In this document: positions 60,301 to 64,000 of the stretch, one piece after another
Layout of the letters: every line of letters begins with the position of its first letter
How positions within the stretch are numbered: position 1 is the stretch's first letter
NCBI RefSeq assembly: GCF_040802235.1
Contig: NC_133161.1
Coordinates: 16,633,001 to 16,697,000, forward strand
From: Manis javanica
Lineage: Eukaryota; Chordata; Mammalia; Pholidota; Manidae
DNA length: 64,000 nucleotides
Direction of reading: 5' to 3'
Made by a program: the position numbers and the translations under genes
Notes under the pieces: model-generated
The model's input: the letters and a program-made list of their open reading frames with translations, nothing else
What the model was told of the DNA's origin: nothing
The model's database searches: none

Positions 60301-63291
60301 AAGGCTCCTCCCCATTCCCAACAAAATAACAACCCTCCTGCTCCTTCTAAGGCCAAACTTCCCCCAGCCACTCTCTCTCCTCATTGCTCAGATGTCTCCC
60401 TCCCACTTCTCCCTCCCATCATCTCAGGTGTGTGAGCACAAGAGTGCACTTAGTTAAAATCTGGCAACACTGAAAGCCAAGACCATGGGTTCAAACCCCA
60501 TACAAACAAGCATCTTACCCAGAAAAAACATCTTAGTTCTGCACCTAAGAATGAGGGATCCCTACTTCAATCAAAGCAGTTTATTCATGAGATTTGAGTT
60601 CAAAAAAAGAATTTCTCAGCTAAGAAGAAATTTGGAGCACCCAGAAATGAAACATCCCTTCTAGGAAGTAACTCAAACCCATGTCTCCAAGGGAAGTGAG
60701 GGAGCAACAGGAGTCCATCCCGGTTGCCCAGCACTGCATGACCTTGAGGACAGAATTAACTTCCCCTTACACAGTATCCAGCTCAGCTTATCCAACACCA
60801 AGCCATCATTTAAAGCACATTTGTGATGTTAAGCACAAGAAAAGCCAGCCTAACCTCAATGCTCCTGTTTCTGTGAAACCTCTCTTCCCCTAGGCTGAAA
60901 CGCTGCACATTAATCCCCTCTACACCCTGATCCCCGTCACCATGTGCATCTCGTTTGCAGTGATGCTGCCTGTGGGCAACCCCCCCAACGCCATTGTCTT
61001 CAGCTACGGGCACTGCCAGATCAAAGACATGGTGAGTCATGGGTGGCCTCTTCCTGCCAGGCCCAGCTACTGGAAGGACAGGGATGACTGGCTCCACAGC
61101 CTTCGCCTCAAGTCTGTTATTTTGTAGCAGTGTCCTTAGCCTGTGAACCCTCAATCTGTGTGCTCAAAAAAAATGGGACTGGTAAAAAGGATTCTGGTTG
61201 GTCCATAAGCACCAAGAATAGCAACGAAGTGTTCTCCTCACCCCTTATCTGAGAGGAAGTGGGTATACTGACAGAGAAAGCTGGATGAGACACAGGGTGT
61301 GGCCCTGTTCCAGAAGGCATGAACCTGCACAAGCCTTTGCCTTAGTTTCTTCATTGGCCCAGGGGAGATACTCATTCAAAAAGCAGCTCATTTATTCACA
61401 GAAGGTGAAGTATGTGAAACCATATGAACCTAGGGTGAAAGGTTATTTTGTGAGAACAGGCTCAGCTGTTGAACATATCCCCAAGCAAGAGCCCTGAAGC
61501 AACAATGGCAAAACGAAGCACCCACAGCTCATTCCTGAGCTGTCAGCTGAGCCCGCAGAAGATAGCTAAGGAGACATTTTGTCACAGATTTTAGAGTTGG
61601 GCATAACTACTCTCCATTCCTCAACCTATACTCACTGCTATGCTCCTTACTATCCAGGGCTGATGGGGCTGGAGGGGAGGCTGAAAAAAAACAAATGCAA
61701 ATTACTGGGGCCCTTTCATCCTCACTGAAGCTCTCAAAATTGTTTTTTTACTAGAGTCCACAAACTCAATTCTCAGCAGTCCCGTAAATACCAAGTAGGG
61801 GAAAAGAAGGAAGAGCCTCAGGCTGTAGCAAATGCTCAGATACTTTCTATTGTGCACGCCACTCATCTAAATTATCTGTAGTTTAGGGGAGGTCACAGAC
61901 ACCCATCTCTCTCTCATCTTACTACACAACCCTATCTGCTCAAGACTTGAGCTCTGTCCCAACTCTCCTGTCCCCCGACTTCCTCTGCCTTATGCCCCCA
62001 CCATTCTACCCTGGAATCAAGTGATCAGAGACAGTAACTTTGACAGGCACCAGATGACAAGAAATGAGCCAGTCCTGGGTTCTATTCTGATTCAAGATTT
62101 TAATTTCCTCATCTGCTAAATGAGGAAGTTCAAGCAAGATGCTCTACATGGTCCATTTCAGTTCTAATTTATGACCTCTTCTATTATAAATGACCTTATA
62201 AATGAGTTCTTTATAATCTGCCCCCTCCCACCTGCTAGGGAACATGGGCGTTCTCCAAGCCAAAAGCCCAAGATGATTAGTAAGTCCATGGCTTCCGCCA
62301 GAGAGCAGAGAAATGACATGTCTAGCTCTTTGCTTGGAACAATTTCCTAGCATTCATTTTTCCCTCACAATTTTCCCAACTTACCGCTGGCTAGTAGACT
62401 GGCTACACACTGTGTGGTTGGTTACTCCCTGGCAAGATGTCAGCTATCCTTATGGGTATTTTCCGTCTGGCCCTGGCTCTGCCCGCTGTCATCCCTCACA
62501 TCCCCCTCAGCCTGCGAGTGTCAATGCCATGGCAGAAATGGAAGGGCCAGAGTTGTTGAGGTGACATTCTCTCAGAAGAAAGAAGCATGCCTGTGTCACC
62601 TTCCCATGAAAGGACAAGCAGAAGCAGCTGACCTGGTTCTCCAAGTGAACCCAAGGCACACTACTCCATTTGCTGTTCCTTGTGGGGAAAAAAAGGTGGC
62701 AGTGGCAAAAGCTTCATAGAAATAGTCTCTTCTACAGGTCCCCATGTCAGCACAATGAAGGCTCTGAGAAGTTCCTGCTTTAAAGAGCTCTGGTTAATTT
62801 TGTTTAACACATTTCCCTTCCATGTGGCTGCAGGACCACTTTTAGTGTAAGTCTTTACATTCCAAGATCTGGTGTTCCAAGCACACACTTCCTAGGTCTC
62901 CACTTGGCAGTCAAAGTGCTACAAATGGAGATGGTCCTAAGGGACCTCCCAGCCCAAGCCCTTCCTGCCTTTCCCATCCTTCCACAGTCCCATGCCACCC
63001 TACGAGGCAACCCTAGAGGGAACAGATCAGGACCAACCGCATGGACTGTGGTCATGTCAGCGGCAAGGCTTAGGCGGGGCATGGGTAGGGAGAACGTGGG
63101 GATGTGTGCTGCCTGCTCACAGTGACTCAGGTGTGCTGGCTTGTGTCCTGCAGGTGAAAGCTGGCCTGGGGGTCAATGTCATTGGCTTGGTGATAGTGAT
63201 GGTGGCCATCAATACATGGGGAGTTAGCCTCTTCCACCTGGACACTTTTCCGGCCTGGGCTCAGGTCAGTAACATCACTGATCAATTCTAA
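27283..63291 (+). CDS. SLC13A4: SLC13A4, sodium/sulfate cotransporter (16 coding exons)
   Basis: The CDS joins 27283-27381, 32154-32282, 43325-43461, 45383-45555, 45938-45989, 48007-48046, 48714-48791, 50528-50712, 52324-52443, 53223-53324, 54746-54847, 55612-55709, 55916-56040, 59515-59676, 60894-61031 and 63154-63291: 1878 nt, 625 aa, close to the 626 aa I recall for human. The family couples plasma-membrane sulfate uptake to Na+; A4 is known from placenta and brain barrier tissues. The first Na+/substrate motif is S139-N140-T141 and the second S519-N520-P521. The conserved TIGGLTTIIGTST block is at 276-288 and LPVGNPPNAIV at 559-569. About a dozen hydrophobic segments are visible, with a hydrophilic loop at about 160-262. 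Sequons N84 and N620 are candidate glycosylation sites. There is no frameshift or stop, so the gene looks intact. Confidence 0.96.
28968..29190 (-). repeat. MER20 hAT element (antisense)
   Basis: The order gggtttctcaacagcagcac, gctgtgcagcacagggtgttc, ggcagcatcactgatctc, gatcagctgccagtagcac and ccagatatttccaaacatgc matches the reverse of MER20, an old non-autonomous hAT-Charlie element. Confidence 0.75.
31542..31783 (+). repeat. MER20 hAT element
   Basis: The order gaacatctggcaatatccag, acaactggggaggtgctac, tgacatctagtgggtagagg, ccagagatgctgctaaac and atgcacaggacgggcccc is MER20 in the forward orientation. Confidence 0.85.
32154..32282 (+). CDS. SLC13A4: SLC13A4 coding exon 2
   Basis: The exon encodes residues 34-76: a membrane segment (VLIVTAVYWVSEAVPLGAAA) and a second hydrophobic stretch ending FFGVLRS. 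The acceptor is ccccttccag and the donor GTCAGA, in phase 0. Confidence 0.94.
33130..33370 (-). repeat. MIR SINE relic (antisense)
   Basis: The reversed MIR order is aggcactacatggcaagtgc, then ctacagatgaggaaagagg, ctcagagagttaagaaac and cagaactggattcagactc. Confidence 0.8.
36115..36350 (-). repeat. MIR SINE (antisense)
   Basis: The reversed MIR is well preserved: tttactatgtgccaggcac, cacttaatcctctgtaaag, gttcagagaggttaactta, ggtcacacagctggtaaat and gagccaggccttgaac. Confidence 0.85.
37053..37131 (+). repeat. Duplicated compound microsatellite
   Basis: A unit of a (CA)n run plus cctacctctctctctcctcc is followed by a second unit of a (CA)n run, with one TA interruption, plus cctacctccctctctcctcc. 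A compound CA/CT tract has therefore been duplicated in tandem with about a 39-nt period. Confidence 0.9.
38580..38735 (+). repeat. MIR SINE relic
   Basis: The MIR core is tgagtttgaatccagtgttg, then gtcttgagcaagttgaata, atctctctgccatttactgg and gacctatctcacgggg. Confidence 0.8.
39305..39440 (-). repeat. MIR SINE relic (antisense)
   Basis: The block caaatactttctacgtgccaggcactgt and the following 100 nt match the 3' part of MIR in reverse. The tRNA-like end is degraded. Confidence 0.6.
40145..40325 (-). repeat. MIR SINE relic (antisense)
   Basis: The order tcatttaatcttcacaaaag, gatgagaaaacaaagccc, agaggttgaacaacac and gtcacagagctgattcctg is a reversed MIR. Confidence 0.75.
40610..40790 (+). 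repeat. MIR SINE relic
   Basis: The order tgtgactttggaaacc, ttaacctctctgagtctg, tttctcacctgcaaagtgag, cccaccttctgagactg and ttgtggagcacaaatgagg is a forward MIR. Confidence 0.8.
41317..41638 (+). mobile_element. Tigger-family (MER2-like) DNA transposon relic
   Basis: A 322-bp element has imperfect terminal inverted repeats: cagctaaccc at the left and gggtcaacta at the right. It is flanked on both sides by a TA dinucleotide, the Tc1/mariner target. Internal blocks ttttcaataaatacat and gggagccaaaagttatatg recall MER2/Tigger. The length is near that of non-autonomous MER2. There is no transposase. Confidence 0.75.
41880..42130 (+). repeat. Ancient interspersed repeat, same family as 14030-15060
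   Basis: The weak order aacctaaaatttagagagaca, aaaacaaatagtac, ggattgtcctatgtgctc and ggaaggttttctggaggcc resembles the long old repeat elsewhere in the window. Confidence 0.4.
43325..43461 (+). CDS. SLC13A4: SLC13A4 coding exon 3
   Basis: The exon encodes residues 77-121 and the first two bases of M122. The N84-T85-T86 sequon precedes a membrane segment (LLLVGVICVAAAV), followed by the HKRIALR basic turn. The acceptor is cctcctgcag and the donor GTAAGT, in phase 2. Confidence 0.95.
43462..45382 (+). other. SLC13A4: SLC13A4 intron 3 (1.9 kb)
   Basis: The intron holds a perfect 21-bp tandem duplication at 44979-45020 and a short old-repeat piece near 45180-45240. The last 100 nt are GC-rich and pass into a polypyrimidine tract and ccctgcag acceptor. 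Confidence 0.85.
44979..45020 (+). repeat. 21-bp perfect tandem duplication
   Basis: The unit aagagcaaaaaaaagaattcc occurs at 44979-44999 and 45000-45020 without mismatch, including an identical A8 run. Such perfection suggests a recent slippage event. Confidence 0.92.
45383..45555 (+). CDS. SLC13A4: SLC13A4 coding exon 4 (first Na+/substrate motif)
   Basis: The exon completes M122 and encodes through I179 plus one base. S139-N140-T141 is the first SNT motif of the SLC13/DASS family, which contributes to sodium and anion binding. After MPIVEAVL the protein enters an acidic hydrophilic loop (SAEEEQ). The donor is GTACAG, weaker than consensus. Confidence 0.95.
45556..45937 (+). other. SLC13A4: SLC13A4 intron 4 (382 nt)
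   Basis: A short, C/T-rich intron between GTACAG and ttgccactgtag. No repeat is visible. Confidence 0.85.
45938..45989 (+). CDS. SLC13A4: SLC13A4 coding exon 5 (variable loop)
   Basis: This small 52-nt exon encodes residues 180-197 (S180 is split at the left, D197 at the right), including QPSLELIFVNE. Compared with the human protein as I remember it, one residue is missing near V183. That is consistent with the total of 625 rather than 626. Confidence 0.88.
45990..48006 (+). other. SLC13A4: SLC13A4 intron 5 (2.0 kb)
   Basis: A GC-rich intron with several shadow open frames (46470-47430) but no splice-supported coding sequence. A degraded MIR lies near 47610-47790. Confidence 0.8.
47610..47790 (+). 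repeat. MIR SINE relic
   Basis: The degraded order cggtgccctgggaagg, aacctctctctgcctgc, ttcctactctgtaaagcag and gctcggcacctaataagctc matches a forward MIR. Confidence 0.65.
48007..48046 (+). CDS. SLC13A4: SLC13A4 coding exon 6 (variable loop)
   Basis: This 40-nt exon encodes D197 (split) through K210, in the hydrophilic loop. The acceptor is gctttgtttcag and the donor GTACAG, in phase 0. The frame fits exactly between exons 5 and 7. Confidence 0.86.
48047..48713 (+). other. SLC13A4: SLC13A4 intron 6 (667 nt)
   Basis: No repeat or other feature is recognised. The acceptor end reads ttgttgtgacag. Confidence 0.8.
48714..48791 (+). CDS. SLC13A4: SLC13A4 coding exon 7 (variable loop)
   Basis: This 78-nt exon encodes residues 211-236, a polar, Pro/Gln/Lys-containing part of the large loop. 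It is in phase 0 at both ends, so its loss would keep the reading frame. Confidence 0.88.
49285..49490 (-). repeat. MIR SINE relic (antisense)
   Basis: The reversed MIR order is acttactgaacacttactatgtacc, then cagatgcggcagggagatg, cagagcgagtgagagg and attcaaacccaagtctc. Confidence 0.75.
50235..50420 (-). repeat. MIR SINE (antisense)
   Basis: The reversed MIR order is ttaagtgctttacatgtatt, tcatttactctcacaac, ccattttacagaagaaac, cagctcagaagggctg and tagcagaactgggattgg. Confidence 0.85.
50528..50712 (+). CDS. SLC13A4: SLC13A4 coding exon 8 (conserved GG-TT-IIGT block)
   Basis: The exon encodes residues 237-297 plus two bases of S298. The first part closes the polar loop (RNQLNRRYKSQHDQ). The rest is membrane-associated with the TIGGLTTIIGTST block at 276-288, a conserved region in the SLC13/DASS fold close to the transport site. 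The acceptor is ttctttcgatag and the donor GTAAGT. Confidence 0.95.
50713..52323 (+). other. SLC13A4: SLC13A4 intron 8 (1.6 kb)
   Basis: More than half of the intron (50720-51560) is the same old dispersed repeat family seen at 14030-15060. The remainder is unique, ending in a ttccccctccag acceptor. Confidence 0.8.
50720..51560 (+). repeat. Ancient interspersed repeat, same family as 14030-15060
   Basis: Shared order with 14030-15060: gaactaggtgctaaggatacag, then cttttccagacaagaaaac, aacttggacttcatcc, gaatgagatgatcagattt and ggagagaggtgatggtggc. The element is long, old and diverged. Confidence 0.55.
52324..52443 (+). CDS. SLC13A4: SLC13A4 coding exon 9 (membrane segment)
   Basis: The exon encodes residues 298-337 plus two bases of N338. 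FGTWFLFSFPISLIMLVV is a membrane segment, followed by a Trp-rich WFWMHWLFLG stretch. The donor is GTGAGT, in phase 2. Confidence 0.95.
52444..53222 (+). other. SLC13A4: SLC13A4 intron 9 (779 nt)
   Basis: Mostly AT-rich unique sequence with a short CA-rich stretch near 52838-52900. No feature is otherwise recognised. Confidence 0.8.
53223..53324 (+). CDS. SLC13A4: SLC13A4 coding exon 10 (charged cytosolic loop)
   Basis: The exon encodes residues 338-371 plus two bases of S372. It is highly charged, with KKKKTKR at 347-353 followed by an E/K-rich helix (SEKRIQEEYEKL). The loop must be non-membrane. Confidence 0.94.
53325..54745 (+). other. SLC13A4: SLC13A4 intron 10 (1.4 kb)
   Basis: An AT-rich, LINE-derived block occupies about 53885-54420. 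The rest is unique. The acceptor is ttttattgtatag. Confidence 0.8.
53885..54420. repeat. Old LINE-derived sequence
   Basis: Blocks catttagaaaatacaggaaac, ttgcctttttcacttagc, gtaagctgtttccacttttt and gaggagtgaccaaatttc are reminiscent of a diverged mammalian LINE. Family and strand are not settled. Confidence 0.5.
54746..54847 (+). CDS. SLC13A4: SLC13A4 coding exon 11
   Basis: The exon encodes residues 372-405 plus two bases of K406. A membrane segment (TGFFFILMTLLWF) is followed by the TREPGFVPGW motif typical of SLC13 proteins. The donor is GTAAGT. Confidence 0.95.
54848..55611 (+). other. SLC13A4: SLC13A4 intron 11 (764 nt)
   Basis: The intron contains a MIR at 55015-55165. The rest is unique, ending ctctttgccag. 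Confidence 0.82.
55015..55165 (+). repeat. MIR SINE relic
   Basis: The forward MIR order is gggatccagtgctgccac, cccgtgacttggtcttg, ttacttaagctcttggg and cctcagttacctccgcgg. Confidence 0.8.
55612..55709 (+). CDS. SLC13A4: SLC13A4 coding exon 12
   Basis: The exon encodes residues 406-438 plus one base of G439. GYRTDATVSVFLGFLLFLIPA carries a membrane segment. The following KKPSFGKKTD is a short basic loop. The donor is GTGAGA, in phase 1. Confidence 0.94.
55710..55915 (+). other. SLC13A4: SLC13A4 intron 12 (206 nt)
   Basis: The shortest intron of the gene, from GTGAGA to a gtgctccag acceptor. Nothing else is seen in it. Confidence 0.85.
55916..56040 (+). CDS. SLC13A4: SLC13A4 coding exon 13
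   Basis: The exon encodes residues 439-480. TWKDFQKTMPWEIVILVGGGYALASG at 453-478 is one of the best conserved SLC13 blocks; its Gly-rich part probably forms a re-entrant or broken helix. The donor GTACCA is weak. It is in phase 0. Confidence 0.95.
58998..59498 (+). repeat. Three tandem copies of a 167-bp unit before exon 14
   Basis: Units lie at 58998-59164, 59165-59331 and 59332-59498, each exactly 167 nt with no gaps. By eye, units 1 and 2 differ at 8 positions (about 95% identity) and units 2 and 3 at about 14 (about 92%). Each has ccttctgcag followed by ctaac, a good branch-point consensus. In unit 3 the branch A would be 59480, 35 nt before exon 14. The array ends 16 nt before the exon. 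Confidence 0.97.
59480..59514 (+). promoter_or_regulatory. SLC13A4: Exon 14 3' splice site (branch point to AG)
   Basis: CTAAC at 59477-59481 puts the predicted branch A at 59480. The tract runs to ttgccttcctgtag, with no AG between the branch point and the acceptor AG at 59513-59514. Equivalent CTAAC motifs exist at 59143-59147 and 59310-59314. The motif is seen; its use is predicted. Confidence 0.6.
59515..59676 (+). CDS. SLC13A4: SLC13A4 coding exon 14 (second Na+/substrate motif)
   Basis: The exon encodes residues 481-534. After a PPWAVTLLACILVSIV membrane segment comes TEFVSNPATITIFLPI. S519-N520-P521 is the second SNT-type motif, with Pro in place of Thr, as I recall for the sulfate-transporting branch. 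The 162-nt exon is in frame. The donor is GTGAGT. Confidence 0.96.
59677..60893 (+). other. SLC13A4: SLC13A4 intron 14 (1.2 kb)
   Basis: Mostly unassigned. A tRNA T-arm-like hairpin is at 60485-60501. The acceptor is tctcttcccctag. Confidence 0.8.
60485..60501 (+). other. tRNA T-arm-like hairpin
   Basis: ATGGG at 60485-60489 and CCCAT at 60497-60501 form a perfect 5-bp stem around a 7-nt TTCAAAC loop, the geometry and loop of a tRNA T arm (B box). An A-box-like tagttaaaatctgg lies about 40 nt upstream. A complete cloverleaf is not evident. It may be a decayed tRNA-derived SINE or chance. Confidence 0.35.
60894..61031 (+). CDS. SLC13A4: SLC13A4 coding exon 15 (family signature)
   Basis: The exon encodes residues 535-580. 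The segment FAVMLPVGNPPNAIVFSYG at 555-573 corresponds to the sodium:sulfate symporter family signature. It departs from the strict pattern as I recall it, having V557 where that pattern has Phe. The 138-nt exon is in frame. The donor is GTGAGT. Confidence 0.96.
61032..63153 (+). other. SLC13A4: SLC13A4 intron 15 (2.1 kb)
   Basis: A MIR-like remnant is at 62060-62185; otherwise the sequence is unique. The acceptor is cttgtgtcctgcag. Confidence 0.82.
62060..62185 (+). repeat. MIR SINE remnant
   Basis: The order cagtcctgggttctattctg, then aatttcctcatctgctaaatgagg, then cttcaagcaagatgctct-like sequence suggests a degraded MIR. Confidence 0.5.
63154..63291 (+). CDS. SLC13A4: SLC13A4 coding exon 16 and stop
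   Basis: The exon encodes residues 581-625: the last membrane segment (VNVIGLVIVMVAINTWGVSLF) and a short C-terminal tail with the N620-I-T sequon, expected on the outside. The TAA stop is at 63289-63291. The terminal residue is Phe, whereas I recall Ala in human. Confidence 0.95.
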   Translation: MKAGLGVNVIGLVIVMVAINTWGVSLFHLDTFPAWAQVSNITDQF

Positions 63292-64000
63292 CACAAGAGG
63301 GCATGTGGCCCAACCAAAAGAGCAGCCATGCCAGTGTCCAGCAGAATCTGGCCAGGCAGCCAAGGAAAGTGCCAGCAGTGCCGCGGGAGTCTGCATCCAC
63401 CGCCCAGGGCGGCGCCCAAAGCCTCCATGACTGCAAACGCACACTGGGATGTTACTGTCTTCCCTGGCCTCCTTCCGAGGTGCAGGGCTCAAGAAACTTA
63501 AAATCCTTCTCACTTCCTGCTGGCCAGTCTCTCCAGTTCTTTCCGAAGACAGGAAAAGAAGACAGCCTGTCTTAGTTGCTCCTCGGTGGCTAGGCCCCCC
63601 CTGCTGGCCAGCCTCACTAAGTTGGACGCTACTCTTCTTTTCTGAATCCCGACTTAGGAGTTACAGGAGAAACCCAGATCATCCCACCTGTGCACAGAGA
63701 GTGAAACCAGTGCCATCTCCTCTTCTGGGAGAACAGCTCACCCAAACTTGAGACCTGGTGACAGCTCCTTTCTCTGAAGTGTTTCTATCCTAAGTTCTCT
63801 CCACAAAAAGGCAATTCTTAGTCAATGCTCTCTGTGGCAATCAGGGCTCATATATCACTACTGATTCCCCGGCAGGCATTCTCTTCAGTGGTTTCCTTTT
63901 ACCTTGGCACCAAATCCTGTAAAGACATAGTATTCCCCTTTAGAAAGAGGTGGGTGCTCTTCTCTTTGTCAAAGGAAAAGTAGAGAAAGAAGACACACTG
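63292..64000 (+). other. SLC13A4: SLC13A4 3' UTR, incomplete at window edge
   Basis: Sequence after the stop contains no AATAAA or ATTAAA hexamer up to 64000, so the poly(A) site lies beyond the window. No repeat is recognised. Confidence 0.7.

Overview
The window is mammalian nuclear DNA. Its genes are split into small exons by GT-AG introns, and the non-coding sequence carries eutherian-wide fossil repeats: L1M-type LINE-1 3' ends, MIR SINEs, and MER5A, MER20, Tigger/MER2-like and MLT1-like elements. I see no Alu, B1/B2, ruminant Bov-tA, horse ERE or carnivore tRNA-Lys SINE, so the species is a eutherian that I cannot name. A short, younger-looking L1 piece at 17974-18147 is the best lineage marker.

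Two protein-coding genes lie head-to-tail on the + strand. FAM180A (CDS 10175-21804, three coding exons, 173 aa) encodes a small predicted secreted protein. It has a TATA box at 10054 and CCAAT motifs upstream. SLC13A4 (CDS 27283-63291, sixteen coding exons, 625 aa) encodes a sodium-coupled sulfate transporter of the SLC13/DASS family. All splice phases join cleanly in both genes, there are no internal stops, and both reading frames are complete within the window. The 3' UTR of SLC13A4 runs off the right edge.

Layout: 1-10053 is the FAM180A 5' flank, with L1, MLT1-like, hAT-like and MIR relics. 10054-22277 is FAM180A, whose first intron holds a CpG-rich block, a (GT)n tract and a MER5A split by an L1 insertion. 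22278-27282 is intergenic. 27283-64000 is SLC13A4, with an 11 kb second intron and two oppositely oriented MER20 elements in intron 1. A 167-bp unit is repeated three times at the end of intron 13, reaching to within 16 nt of exon 14.

No wholly new gene system is evident. The most notable signals are this tandem triplication, which multiplies the predicted branch point and polypyrimidine region of SLC13A4 exon 14; a 58-bp segment copied between two unrelated old repeats 3.1 kb apart; and a furin-type site just after the FAM180A signal peptide. Repeat family names and boundaries are recalled by eye and are approximate. Exon boundaries were derived by following codon phase across GT-AG junctions.
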